This document shows, piece by piece, positions 35,441 to 48,411 of a DNA stretch of 64,000 nucleotides. The stretch comes from Ascaphus truei (lineage: Eukaryota > Chordata > Amphibia > Anura > Ascaphidae): NCBI GenBank assembly GCA_036426205.1, contig CM071574.1, forward strand, positions 8,210,864-8,274,863, written 5' to 3'. The translations under genes were made by a program, and so were the position numbers. Position 1 is the stretch's first letter. Each line of letters opens with the position of its first letter. The notes beneath the pieces were generated by a model, which made no database searches, was not told the DNA's origin, and saw nothing but the letters and a program-made list of their open reading frames with translations.

Positions 35441-37317
35441 CAATGTTCTTTCCTCATTGCTGCATGTTGGGGGTAAAACAGTATATTGGCTCCAACTACG
35501 TGATCTAAAAGTGTAGTGATGCGATACTGCCAAGGGAAGCATATTCACTATTACTGCAGGAAGCCAGAAGGTTATGTTTCAGGTTAAACGTGCAACGGAC
35601 ACAGTGGGGGAATATGCCAGAAGCCGTTATTTATTTTTTAGCAGCATCCGTCTATTAAGCAATTGCAGAAGCCACAGCCATTATTTCATTTTGTTTCCGT
35701 GTGACACGTCACCTGTAAGTTATATGAGACCACGTGTTTTTTTATATACTGTGTGAGATATATAGACAAATACATTTAACGAGACTATAAGCATTGAAAG
35801 GTCAGATCTCTTAAAAACCTTTGTGCTGGAGCCGCCAAGAACAAACGCGTATTTATTTTTTGTATAAGGGAAGCCACAGACTTTATTATTTAACAACAAT
35901 GTACTGTATGCGAGTTGACGCAGGACGCCAACCATGAAAAATGATCTTTGCAGTAACAAAATATTAGAATACTCTGAAGAAGCAGTTTGCTATTCAATAC
36001 CATCAGCCTTTTCCTTTGAGAAGTGTCCTCCCTTTGCCAACTAGCATACATTAACTTCAGTTAAATAGATGTCTCCTAGCTTTGAAAACATTAGCGGAGA
36101 AAAAGAATACAAATTGTTTTATTGAATTGCATTTATTCCCGGTGAGTTTCTTTCTTCCCCTTACGTCTCTCTTGTAGTTTCACTTTGGTATGTTCAATGT
36201 ATTTCTATTTAGACAGAGACCGCCGACTCCCAAGGAGAAAAGGGGGCAAACAGTTCATTGTATTTATGAAATATAGTCTTCCTTCCTCCTTGGTTTTAAA
36301 GCAGGAAGTTTGACTGTTTGAATATTAACTCGCTCTTCATTTTAACATGAAATACACAGCAAAATGATGGTGTGAGTAACCACATCTGACAATTCTTGTT
36401 GGCAATGGGCCTTTAAAAAAAACATTGGATTTCTCAAAGGGTTCCAATGGTCAACCTTTCCTAAGTGTAGGAGAAGTACATAGAGAAATCACTTGCATTT
36501 GTTATCAAAATCATTCCCAGAAAATGTTGCCTGAAATTCAAAATCTAACACTACGTAGTGACTCATTGAAGATGGAATATGATTAAACTGCTTTTTTCAT
36601 TCTTTGAACACTTTAAAATCTTTTTTTACAAAAGGAAATGTATGAACGCTTCTATTTGTTACACACACTTTCTGGATCAACATTGTTTCCCTACAGAGTT
36701 TATATCCACCCCTACACATCACTATAGGATACACTGTATATGTTTCCATCTGATTAGCACAGTGCACTTGAAGAAGAAACCTATTAACAAATATGCTGGA
36801 TGGACTAACAACATTTACATTGACGTGTTTTTGGAAGCTAAGCTGTTCCCTTCAATGGGTCAATAATGAAGATACTGTATACTGAAGGATCTTAACTTTT
36901 CACTATAAGGACATTTAAAACATGAAGCGGTTAAGTATGTTCAAGTCATAAATTTAGCACTGGTACAATTTACCTCCTTTGTGACCGTATGACGGTCATT
37001 CAACATCACAAGTGCCGGCACTCCGGTTGTGGCCCTAGTGACTGAAGTGAACATAATTAAAAAATAATAATTTGTGTGTTTAAATTATGTTCACCAGCGT
37101 TCAGGAGCGGTGAGGGTCCTCCCCTTTTTCGTTCTTCAACGGTGGGCGTGTTGCAACCACGTGATCGCCACACAAGCCGGACAGGAGTTGGGCAGCTAGC
37201 TGTAATGTTTTACATGAGCTGTTTTGAGATTGGTCAGATACCCAACTCTGGAAACACTGCGGCAAAGATTACAAAGTTGTAACAATCTATATTTAGTGAT
37301 TGTGATGCTGTAGTTTT

Positions 37318-37473
37318 AGGGGAGGCCAACAGGTCAGGTTGTCAAGATATCCCTGCACAGATGGCTCAATTAATCAGTGTCTCAGTCTTTGATTGAGCCA
37401 CCTGTGCTGAAAGCAAGGATATTCTGAAAACCTGACCTGTTGGTGGCCCTTCAGAACTGAAGTTAGCTGCCCC
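37318..37473. mobile_element. Palindromic hAT-type MITE, left end truncated
   Basis: Begins inside the left arm (ggccaacaggtcaggttgtc) and has a full right arm to agttagctgcccctg. Confidence 0.75.
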
Positions 37474-37865
37474 TGCTGTAATAGAAAATACATGATTACT
37501 AACGGAGACAGAGGGATGGAGATTTCATTTATCAAGGGCAAACCTCTCATAAACTCAGAGAAAAATACTGGGTGAATCATTTTTTAGGCGATCAAATTGG
37601 AGGACTTGTTAAAGAACAGTGTATCCTTGAAAATTATATGATAACGCCAAGGTCATTGAAAGCTTGCCTGGAGTCTAAGTGCTGACTGTCTAAAATTAAT
37701 GCTAACTGACATCGCACATCATTTTGTTGGTACAGTACAAAGCTTTAGAGTCTGCATAGATTATTTTTTTTGTGTCCATTTGCCCTTCCCAAACATCCTG
37801 TTTGTCTAATATAATTAAGTGGTTACATATTTTTTTTTTCATTGATCACATTTCCCAGAATGTGT

Positions 37866-37902
<37 letters not shown>

Positions 37903-37913
37903 CCACACAGCAT

Positions 37914-37945
<32 letters not shown>

Positions 37946-38035
37946 CACATATATACCTGCCAACATACACATGCATATACATGCGCACATACATATGCAC
38001 ATACACTCCTACACACACATGCAGGCAAATGCGAG
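37866..38035. repeat. CA microsatellite
   Basis: (CA)n at 37867-37897 and 37913-37942, then imperfect acatatgcacatac units to about 38020. Confidence 0.95.
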
Positions 38036-38139
38036 CGCGCTCTCATGCATGCAAACGCGGGCACTATAGTTATCTAGATGAGGGATTTATCACACTTTTT
38101 TTATTTTCTGTACCAGATAACCTTTGTTACACTATTACA

Positions 38140-38390
38140 TACAGCTGAGCTGAGTTTGAAACAGGGGAGCCTGGTTTAAATTCCAGTGTTTACTCCTTGT
38201 GACTTTGGGCAAGTCACTTTATCTCCCTGTGCCTCAGGCACCAAAAACAGATTGTAAGCTCTTCGGGGCAGGGAACGTCTGTAAAACAAACTCCTATATA
38301 CAATGCTACGTACCGCACACTATATTGTAATTGTTACGTGCTTTGAGTCCCATTGTGATAAAAACACTATGTGAAATAAGTTATTATAGT
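38140..38390 (+). mobile_element. tRNA-headed SINE with MIR-like core
   Basis: Carries a B-box-like GGTTTAAATTCC, then tgactttgggcaagtcactt, tatctccctgtgcctcag (close to the MIR core) and an L2-like tail starting gattgtaagctcttcggggc. The A-box region is decayed. Confidence 0.65.
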
Positions 38391-39190
38391 TAAGTTATGG
38401 CGTCAATGCCATCAATGTGCCAGTTTGTATGTATTGTTTCCCAGAATATACATAAAGCCATCAATCCATGTCACTTCTGTGTTTATTTTTCTTCCAAACC
38501 TGAATTGTCTCCTTGAGCTTGTTCTATGGTTCCCCAGCATTGGGGACCCCCCACGTTCCCATGGCTCTGACATCAGACAGAATAGAACCCCTCTGGACAC
38601 ATTATGGTGGCCATATTTATAGTTGCCAAAAGAGTCATAACAATAATACAAATATCTTGTTAACTGTGGGGTCCTTGGACATTTAGGGCACCGTGGGTGA
38701 ACTCCAGAGGACTGCCCGGTACAGTTCAGGTTAAAGAGGTGTTGCTTCAATAAAGGTTTCCGTCCGTTACGACTCTAAAAGGAAAGGGATGTATTGGTAT
38801 GTGTACATTACGTATCCTAATCCTCTTCTATCATGATATAGTTTATAAAGAGAGTGATATGGTTCAGGTGAGGTGATAGATTATATACTCTTGATATAAA
38901 TTTAAATGTATAATGTTGGGCCCTTTGTGTGTAAAACATTTAAAACTCACAAATGTCATCGCCAAGTATCTAGAAATCTACATAATCTATAGAATACCAT
39001 TGTATTCATCGTTTTGCTGCCGGCAGGGCTTGAAACGCATCTCTGACAAAAGGGTTAATTTTAAAGATGGTAATTGGTACATTAGTCACAGCTGAAAGCC
39101 ATACTTTTTGCTAGGACAGAAGATGTGTGTTTAATGTATGAATGTAATTGTCATGCGGAGAACAGCCTTTCTCTTCTCCGTTCTATGCAG

Positions 39191-39324
39191 CTCACACTCC
39201 AGATAACAGCTTCCTTGGGTTTGTGGTGGAGCAGCATATCAATGCCAGCGACATCAGACACATGAACGACATCAAAAGACAGAACCAATCGCTTGTCTAC
39301 GGCAAGGTTGACAACTTCTGGAAG
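39191..39324 (+). CDS. MGAT5: MGAT5 exon h: interdomain region with two N-glycan sequons
   Basis: Two bases completing Pro416, then residues 417-460: HTPDNSFLGFVVEQHINASD, IRHMNDIKRQNQSLVYGKVD, NFWK. NAS and NQS are N-glycosylation sequons at human Asn433 and Asn447, so both glycan sites are kept although the residues around the first differ. The acceptor is ttctatgcag and the donor gtatgt. The 16.9 kb intron that follows is the longest in the window. Confidence 0.97.
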
Positions 39325-39412
39325 GTATGTTGCTGTTTATTATTGGATTTCTTCTTCAAAGGATGCGGACTTCAATGTGGAAATAGGAACGTACAAATTC
39401 CCAGAAATCGTG

Positions 39413-39416
<4 letters not shown>

Positions 39417-39463
<47 letters not shown>
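39417..39463. repeat. GT microsatellite
   Basis: An uninterrupted (GT)n of about 47 bp beginning 93 bp after the donor of exon h. On a nascent transcript it is a UG run that could bind UG-binding factors; that is inference. Confidence 0.95.
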
Positions 39464-39466
<3 letters not shown>

Positions 39467-39635
39467 ACAGTCTATATTCTGAGAAGCAGTGTCCCCCATG
39501 TTGGGCTGGAGTTCAGCTCCATTCAACTGAATGGGATTCAAGTTTTCAGCACTGGGTGGACCTCTTCACTGCTTGTTAAATAGGTGTGTGTGTGTGTGCG
39601 CGCGCTATGTCTCCTCTGGTTGGATCCCCAGTATG

Positions 39636-40180
39636 TGTATCTTTATTTATATACAGTGGACACGGCGCTTTACAAAGGCAATACAGTACATGTAATTATA
39701 ATACAATAAATGCAACAAACAAGATCAGACAATAGGAAAGGAAATCCCTGTCCCGGAGAGCTGGAGTGCTTTGCAGAAGTGACTGTGGGATAATAGCCAT
39801 GAGTTCAGGCTATTGGGATGCTTCATATAAGAGGTGGGTTTCAGGTTTGCCTTGAAGGTGGGGAGAGAGGCTGCTTGGTGTATACGGAGTGTGAGGCAGT
39901 GCCACAGATAAGGTGCAGTGAGGGAAAGGGTTTAAGGCGAGAGAGAGCTGTAGAGGTGAAAGGTTATGGGTAAAGTGCAGGAGACGAGCAGGGGCATTAC
40001 AAGAGATCACGCTATGTAGGGAGGAATAGACGAGTGCAGAGCCTTAAAGGTAAGGCGGAGAACTTTGTACAGTAGGTGATCAGAAATGTGATGGGAAGTC
40101 AGGAGAGGGATTTAAGGAGGAGATGAGCGGATGTGTTGGGAGACAAGGCCAGCAGGAGATGGGTAGAATCGGCTCGGATC
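39636..40180. repeat. Dispersed repeat (cgctttacaaagg family)
   Basis: Resembles 50873-51490 in order and wording: a gcgctttacaa-type start, gtccctgt/gccctg phrase, then a long purine-rich gaggtgaaagg and agagccttaaaggtaa-type stretch. Both lack coding capacity on either strand. Class unknown. Confidence 0.5.
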
Positions 40181-40411
40181 TGCAGTTGACCCCTGTGTAC
40201 CGTGCAGCTGAAACCGGAAAAGGTAGGGATCCCCGGGAGAGGGGTGATGTCTTGGGGACCCTTTTTGAAGAAGAGTGTCCCTCCTCCCCCCTGACAACCA
40301 CAGACTTCTAATCCACCTTCCAAGTCCACAGGAGGTGCAGCGGATGATGAGGTGGAGGAAGAGATCCGAATTTAATTAAAGCCAGAAATAAGGTTCTGGG
40401 AGTTTTTGTCT

Positions 40412-40683
40412 GGGGGGGGGGGGGGGGCGCGGGCCGTTGCAGAGGCGCCGCGCTCTTCACCTAGCATTTAATGCCGAGGGATCGCGCAAGGCCTCTGCAA
40501 CAAGGAAACGTAACTTTTTTTCAGATGCGTCTAAATGGCAACGTGGCGTCAAATGATGCTGCAGGGTCACGTGACGTCACACGACCCCGGAGCGTCATTT
40601 GACGCATGTGGAAGGTAAGAGAGCGGATGAGACCGGGGGAGGCCTGGCAGGGGGGCGCAGCTTTAAAAGTTTGCGCTCCCCTG
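40412..40683. mobile_element. GC-rich hAT-type element, inverted relative to 53308
   Basis: Ends aagtttgcgctcccctg at 40683, the complement of the left end of the element at 53308-53693, and shares tgacgtcaca and gcgtcatttgacgc internally. The other end merges with a run of 16 G and is not defined. Confidence 0.6.
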
Positions 40684-41930
40684 CCGTAACCCATTGTGTA
40701 AGCAAATTCACTTGCCTCATCTGTTGGATTTGCATAAATCTCCACCCTTCAAATAGGTTAATAACCTCCTAAGGCGCTTACTCTGAAACAGGGAAGAGGA
40801 TTCAGCGCTGGCAGATCTTCAGTCCCAGCTTGGAAAAATACCTGCTGGGACCAAAGTGTGTTGATGGCAGGGACATGTTTAAAGGGTGGGTGATTTTTAT
40901 TTATTTATTTATTTTTAACCACAATCGGATATTTTTATAGTTGCTTTGAAAACTTGGTGAGTTCAGGCTTAGGAGAGGGTGGAGCTCTTTTGGCTATTGC
41001 ATTTTTTGGTATCAATGTGTCTCTTGTGTCAACATGACTTTGCTTGGCCAGAGTCTCCCCACTCATCTTTATTGGCTCTCTGATAGGAACAGTGTGATCT
41101 ACGGGTAAAGAAAACGCTCGATTGTCCAAAGTTTTTCCATTCAGAGGCCGCTAAGAAATGCAACACGTAACTCCTTTCCAGAGAAACAAAAGAAACAACT
41201 AGCCCGTGGCACTGTTAAATGAGTTTTAAGAAGACAATTAGATTAAAGGTTATTTTTCTCAATGGGAATGTGGGATTGCACCTTTAAAAATGACTGCTTT
41301 CCCCATCCAGTGTGTGTTGCTCAGTGGGAAAATGTGTATTTATATTTATTTTTTCCAACAAGAGCCACTCGGTTAAAACTGCAATGTTTCTTAGTCCTCT
41401 GTCTATTTCACACCAGTGCATTATTTGCTGGGAGAGCACAATTGCTATACGATTGTCTACAAATGTCACTGTGCCTTGGGAAAGAATCTATCTAAGTAAT
41501 GACGGTGGTTTCGCCACCTACGTGGCTGAAGGAAATCTTCCTGTCACATTCAAGGTGTGTTGGCTTGATTTCTAAGATGGGATATTTATTGATTACCTTG
41601 TTAATGCTTTTTCTTGAGCACTGGCAAGGACATCCGGTGGCTAACCTCATGGCGTTGGACAAATTGTTTTGCATTAGGTGTTACTTGTCAAGCTTGGGCT
41701 TTTCAGTAGCTTGTAACCTTTCAGAAAATAAGTGGAGGTCTAAAGAGGCGTGTAATGTCTTTTGGGCTTCAGTTGATTATATCTCGTTCATTTAGGAACT
41801 CTTAATGTAAATTCTAAACATGAGCTGCTGGATCACTGAATTTTAAGCGCAAGTTGATTCTAGTTAATTGATGTCACTGTACCCTTACATTTTAGTCGGT
41901 TTCAATAGCTCACAAGGTTATGTACTGTAG

Positions 41931-42088
41931 TTACATACATGCTCCGGTCCCATTGCGTACGTTACTGCGGGGTATGCCTGTTGTTACATACATGCTCCGG
42001 TCCCATTGCGTACGTTACTGCGGGGTATGCCTGTTGTTACATACATGCTCCGGTCCCATTGCGTTCGTTAATGCGGGGTACGCCTGTA
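41931..42088 (+). repeat. Three tandem copies of a 53-bp unit
   Basis: Unit ttacatacatgctccggtcc + cattgcgtacgttactgcgg + ggtatgcctgttg. Copies 1 and 2 are identical over the unit; copy 3 has three to four changes. The near-identity indicates recent slippage or unequal exchange. Confidence 0.95.
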
Positions 42089-42410
42089 TAACTATTTTAT
42101 ACAGGTTATGAAGTGCATATTTTCTTTTACACAACATGGGTTGATTTCTGTTTTCTGTAACCTGCAGATATCTGTTTTTGTTTTACAATTAATGTTTTAA
42201 TCTAGTGTAACCTGTTACCTATTGGGGGAATATTACTCCGCTTCAGCACTGAAGGGGTTGAAAAGTCTATCGCTCTCACCATTGATACTTGTATCTGTAT
42301 ATACCACTTCTTGTAAGTACGCACTGTTTGCGATTCAGGTTAGGGACCCTATTGAGATGTTTACAGAATAAAGTTAACGCCGAAGGAAACCGGTATATAG
42401 ATATTATAAT

Positions 42411-42539
42411 CAGAGGTGGCCAAGTCCAGTCCTCAAGGACGTTGACTGAGCCACTGATTGAGCCATTTGTGCTGAAGCAGGGATATCCCTAAAACCTGGC
42501 CTGTTGGTGGCCCTTAAGGACTGAGTTTGAGATGCCTGG
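42411..42539. mobile_element. Palindromic hAT-type MITE, internally deleted
   Basis: The left end CAGAGGTGGCCAAGTCC joins, after only about 20 bp, to the right arm from gactgagccactgattgagc onward; it ends gagatgcctg. Confidence 0.75.
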
Positions 42540-42954
42540 TCTAAGGACTTTACAGGGTGCCTGATACATTTTATAGTGCCAGCATGACAATGACTCATGG
42601 ATTACTCATAGATGGTTATACAAGACCACAAAGGTCTTTTCTTGAAACGTGACTCATGGCCATATCATTAAAAGAAACCTGCGAGTTCCCAGACAGCCCT
42701 TTTAGCAACGTTTCCAGACAGGTATCACGTTGATTAAATTCACCTCCCTAGAACCTACATATCCTTTTTGTTTTCATGGTAACGCATCTCACTCTGAGCT
42801 GCACCCGTAGGACAGGAAAATGACTTTGCTGCCCATTACAAAACATATGTATTTGGAGGATGATGACAGAATATTAAAGAGGATTTGCTGCGTGCAGCGG
42901 AGCGCGTGTTCAGGCTGAAGGATTTTTTTTTTTTAATGTTGTGAGGCACTAGAC

Positions 42955-42956
42955 TG

Positions 42957-43033
<77 letters not shown>

Positions 43034-43226
43034 ACATACACACATACACACATACACACATACACACATACACACACACATACACACATACATACACACA
43101 CACATACACACACACATACACACACACATACATACACACACATACACACACATACACACATACACACACATACACACACATACACACACATACACACACA
43201 TACACACACATACACACATACACATA
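42955..43226. repeat. (CA)n / TACACACA microsatellite
   Basis: A tatatata start, then (CA)n, then about 200 bp of tacacacaca units of changing length. All open frames here are repeat artefacts. Confidence 0.97.
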
Positions 43227-43897
43227 CTTACATTTTCAGCAGCGGTGGCGGCGCAAATTAATTATTTTTCTCATCTTCCCCCCTGTCGGCCGGTTCCACT
43301 CTCCCTGCCGTGCGCGCGTCACTATTATAGAAAGGCTGACTAACGTCAGCCAACTATAAATGCCGCGCGCACGGCGCAGCAAGCGCAGGCACTATAGAAC
43401 GGGCCTAACTCCTCGTACAAGCAATCCACAGATTACTCAGTGATGTGAGGGATGGGAAAGGCGCTCTGACACCAACACGAACATTAAATCTCTGCTCTCG
43501 GTATCAATTCAACGCCCAAAACAGCCTTTTGTGATGATCTCCCAAGCCCATTACCTCATTAGAGCCCCCCCTTCCTGGCCCATTACCTCCTTATTCTCTC
43601 TCCCTCTGGGCTCATACCCAATCCAGAACATGTGCCTAGGGTATTAAAGGTAAAGTATGGGAATAAGGGCAAATTCCTATTTGCCCATTTTAAATCAAAA
43701 AGGCGGGGGGGGGGGGGAAAGATTTAATTTTGCTGCTTTAAACTGTATTTTGTTATAAAACAGGATTTTTAGCTTGCAGTGGGTTACTTGGTTTACTTCC
43801 AGACAGAATATGTATACTGTACACCGATCCTAACCGGAAGTAAAATAAAATGCATCATTCTGAGCAGTAATGCTCTAAAATCGATTTTATTCTAACC

Positions 43898-44057
43898 AAG
43901 GAGTGGGCAACTCCAGTCCTCAAGGGGCACAAACAGGTCAGGTTTTCAGGATATCTCTGCTTCAGCACAGAATGACTGAGCCACCTGTGCTGAAGCAGGG
44001 ATATCCTTGAAACCTGACCTGTTAGTGGTCCTTGAGGACTGGGCTTGCCCACCTCTG
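43898..44057. mobile_element. Palindromic hAT-type MITE with intact 8-bp duplication
   Basis: A 160-bp copy flanked by TTCTAACC on both sides (43890-43897 and 44058-44065). The left end is aaggagtggg (CAGGGGTGGG expected) and the right end is cccacctctg. Confidence 0.85.
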
Positions 44058-46721
44058 TTCTAACCATTGCCCGTTCATCTGATGCCCCTACGTTTAGTTA
44101 TCAGTTTTAACATTTCTTGGCTGCCTTCTTTCTGCATCACCTCTGTTTAATAAGTCACATCTCACCACCGGCCCTGAAAGTTGGCTAGATTGACTATATT
44201 CTTTATACAAGGAGCTTGTCGGTTTTATTTAACTTTCCCTGTGAAAACCCACAGCCATTGAGCTGTTTTTATTAGCTGCTAAAGAACATGCCGTTTCTTT
44301 ACAGCGTTCAAGGCAGACTAATAAACATCGATCGAAGTGCATTTAAGAGTAAAGGCTAAATCTTGTAAAACTTTTTGCACTCGACAGCTTTTTATATTAG
44401 AGCTTACAACAGCAGGGTTTTTATGTTTTGGAATAATTCTTTTTCTAAAAAAGTGGTGCTGCATTTTTGTAAATAACTAAAAACAAAATAAATAAAAAAG
44501 GCATTAGTGAATATGGATTTATCTTCAAGCATCTTAATCCATGGAATAGATTTTCCATAAATGGCCAACGTTTGCTTGGAATTTTTCAGTCCGTCCTTTA
44601 ACAATGTATCAGCGAGTAAATGTCAGAATGTAATTCCTAGAGTTTAGTTTTGAAACTAGATTTGCAGATGTGGTGTCCTGCCTAAAAAAAGCATGCAAAT
44701 GTTTGTACGGCTCAAAATATTGCCGCCTGGTTGATATGTTTTGAGTAAGAAAAGCATTCCGGGTAACAGTACAAAAACATGGGAAGCACAACAACCGGGA
44801 ATGTGAAACAAGAGGACCCCTTTGAGATGCACTCTACCTCCACTGAGTAAAATAATGCATTTTTAATAATATTGATGGGAAAACATAATTTTGGTAAAAC
44901 CTAATAGACGCTTGAACAAAAAGCTCTGAGAGAACACACAAGGGGTTCATTCCCCTGGGTAATTATGGTGTATATATATGATAGAAACGCCACAAAGACC
45001 ACTCTATGGTTCTATCAATATCCTAAATTCAGTCAGTTATACTGGTCATTACTACAGTATTGTATAGAGATATGTTGTAAATTGGAGTATTTCACTATAA
45101 GTGATCAATACCAATCGCGATATATACAAACAAAATGAAACACCCATGTATATTTACATATGTGAAAAGCCTTGCCGAAGATCCCCTCCGTTGTTAAGAG
45201 GTTGTGGGTAACATACTATATACGCGCAAGCAGCAACAAAAATGCCTAATGTTAAAGTAACAGAGTTGCACACATCATGGCAACGTAAGTGAAGACACTG
45301 AAAAGAAGTGAAAAGAAGTGAATGGAAATGATAGTGTGACTCTGTATCTCTATCTCCTCAATAGTCTAGACTCAACTTTCGCTAGTGGCTGCCTCAGTGG
45401 GCCCACATCTTAGTTTAGCTTGCTAGACTATAGAATCTGAAGATTGTACGGTTACTTCAACAAGCTGTTTGTATCTGACTGCAACCTGCAATCTACTGTG
45501 ATGACTGTGACATCATCACCGCCTGAGCAGGGGCCATCTTTTTGCGTATATAAGCACTACAACCACTACAATAATACACCATCACATTACATCATACCCA
45601 AACGTACACGGCGGCGCACTGCAGAATAATACATTTACAGTAGGACAAGAAAATGTATCTGTAAAGAAGAGAGATGGAAATCTTCCAAAAACGGGGCACT
45701 CGCAATTTGTTCAAAAACAGTGATCAGACATGAGTCTAGTCAATGCTAATGACTAATAAACTAATGTTTGATTTATTTTTTGTGTATGAACACATGTGAG
45801 TGCCCTGTTTCTGGCAGATTTCCATGTCTTTTTTCTTTCTTTAGAGACTGACTTTCTTGTTGAATTGCTGGGAACAGGCAAGATATGATCTATAGCAGCA
45901 AATGAGCATATGTACTGTAGTTTCCTGTTAAAAGCTTCTCTCAAAACACTATTCTGTAACATCCTGGATGATTTTCTCCCTACATAAAATATTAAGAGAC
46001 CAGAACCAAATTCACTGTGACCACAGAACTGTTTCAAGTCGCTGATCCTCATTTTATGACTTAATTGCAGGCTTGTAATCCTTTTGGCCACTTTTTTATT
46101 TTTTTTAATTTTTTTTATAAGGGTAATGGATTTGAAAGATAATGTGGTAACACAAATTACCTTCTCCGGGAAGCTTACAGATGGAAAATAGAAATGCTAA
46201 ATTTTGGTTGGTGAAATTCCCTGACTTTTATTGGCTGGTTGAGATGCCCTTAGCATTGGTAAGAGGAGAGCATCCGTGCCAAAATATTCAGATTCCCGAT
46301 GCTTGCAGGTGGCAGATGATACTGGAAATGAAAAATGTCATCATGAACAAGACTAGTGATCCAGCATCTGACACCTGCTTGTCCCAAATACCAATAACAG
46401 ATACTCTATTGGCAATCCAGCACAGTGTGGAACATGACATCATACCATGGCATACGTCAGTGTTTTAATGGTCTTCATCAGGCACACTGGAAGTCGAGAG
46501 TTTATGTAGAGTAGTGTTTTTTCAACACTGGTTCCTAGGAACGTTTGGGTTCCCCCGGATATCCCTAAAGTGTTCCCTGCTAATTTCAACCAAATACAGA
46601 AGAACTTACAATACATTTGATCTCAAACGCGCTGTTGGAGTTCTGCAAAATTTCACAATTTAATTATATGGTTCCTTAACCAAAAAAGCTCAAAAAATTA
46701 AAATAAAACACTGATGAAGAC

Positions 46722-47121
46722 TGGGCCAGCCCTAGGCTTTGTGGGGCCCAATGCAGCTTGCTGGCAGCGGGGCTCCCCTGAGAAGAGTTATAGGGACTTA
46801 CCTTCAAGAGTGGCCCTCCGGCAGTATTGTGGTGTCATATCACAGCGGCATGTGACATCACGTATTTTGTCATATGATGTTTTTGCGCCATTTGCCGTCG
46901 GTCACTTTGGCGATGCTACAGGAAATTGGCCGAAGAAGGTAAGACCCCCACCCCCTCTACACACACCCCTACCTCTCTGTGATAAGTGGTCCTGACAGTC
47001 CGGGGACCCCGCGCTCCCTCTTCTCCCTCCTGTCAGCGCCGGGATCCAACTTATGCCCGACCAGAGGGCGAGCGGGGCCCCAGACGGTCGCCTTTCTCGC
47101 CTTGCCCTAAGGCCGGCCTGT
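46722..47121. mobile_element. GC-rich repeat with GGCC-type inverted ends
   Basis: Left part gggccagccctaggctttgt, right part gccctaaggccggcctgtt, which are roughly inverted. Internal gtgtcatatcacagcggcat and gacatcacg resemble the hAT elements at 48064 and 53308. Boundaries are approximate. Confidence 0.4.
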
Positions 47122-48063
47122 TGACACTTTTTCTGTTGTAGAATTTGATTACTTTTTTTTGTTTTGTTTTTTAAGTACCCTCTTTTGCTACATTGTGCAT
47201 TCAGGTTGTCTACTTCATGTGTTGTTATTGGCAGAAAAGTCACTTCCCACATGAGCACTAACAATTGTTCAAGTACATTGCGCCTTTAATCTTTCTACCA
47301 GAATATTGGCTTTGATTTCTTGTGGGAAAAAGCTAAATATACATTTTACAAGGAGAGATTTGATGGGAAAAAAAATTAAAGAAAAATGTTGGTTAGTTTA
47401 CAAGCATTCTGATTTCCTTCAAAACGGCAGAGAAGTTGTTCCAACTATTCTCTCTGGATCCAAACTTAACTGTAAATGTAACCACCATATGGGCCGGAGC
47501 ACACTTGTAAGGTTTGTTTCCACTATGCTCAGGTTGCATGTGGGCGTAAAAGCAGTCCATCTTTGGCAGGGAAGAGGGAGAATTCTTTAAACACAAGATT
47601 ATACCAATTTCCTCTTGGTGTGCTTTTAGTCTGTGTTGTTTTGTTAAAAGGTTTATAATGGATTTTTTTCTACAGTATTTTGGTTGTCGGTGGTGGGGGG
47701 GTGGGAGAGAGAAAAACAAGCCAAAGGCCTTAAGCTATTGTCCATATGGTTTACCAACTGAGCTACCAGCTTGATCGAGTCTGTGCATATTAATTTATTT
47801 CCTTAGAAATGGCCTGAAGGAGTGTGCATATGTTCTTAGTAACACTGCCGTGGCTTACTTTGTGTGAAGGTGACCTAGATATTTGAATCGTGGGACATCA
47901 TATGCTTGTTGACAGTTATTATATACTTTTGATTCTAAAGCTCTGTCCATTAAAACAATGGATATTCGTACTCCTGATTTGACTTTTTTGATGCACTCAC
48001 CAGAAGACATGGAAAAGGCCATTTAATGCTGCTTGATGTAACTGGGTGTGTCTGCCAAACCTT

Positions 48064-48411
48064 CAGTGGCGGATTTAAAATTTTGCTGCCCGTAGGCACT
48101 TACCTTTTTGTCACCCGGGCTGCAGCGTTGCAACGTCGTGCGACAACGCGTTTCCATGATAACACAACACTCTGATGTCATGGCAACACGTCGCCATGTG
48201 ACATCGCAGCGTCATTTAACGCTCCAATGCTACAGAAGGAGGAGGGCGACACCAAGGAGAAGGTAAGAGACCTTTTACAGAGGTCCCACGCTCTCACCCG
48301 GAAATCAGTGGGGAAGAGAGCGGGGCCTCTGTATATGGGAGGACGACAGAACATTGTCTGGCCCAAAATGTTGCCGCCCTATGCCCAGGCCTAATGGGAA
48401 AACCGCCACTG
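48064..48411. mobile_element. hAT-type element with perfect 8-bp duplication
   Basis: A 348-bp element from CAGTGGCGGATTT to AAAACCGCCACTG, flanked by CAAACCTT on both sides (48056-48063 and 48412-48419). Internally non-coding, CpG-rich, with repeated cgacgt/catgac palindromes. Shares its end with 24103. Confidence 0.9.

Larger units (their letters stand above)
32491..39190 (+). other. Intron g-h
   Basis: A 6.7 kb intron with a CA/CTCTAGA minisatellite, a foldback element (34163-34516), a decayed LINE 3' piece (34785-35440), a hAT MITE, CA tracts and a tRNA-headed SINE. 32500-33180, 35450-37310 and 38400-39180 are AT-rich with no gene seen. Confidence 0.85.

Noticed and set aside
42636..42665. 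A possible sixth hammerhead core (stem aagaccacaaaggtctt followed by gaaac)
   Set aside because: The stem and GAAAC are there, but no CTGANGA-like box precedes the stem and the spacing is wrong.
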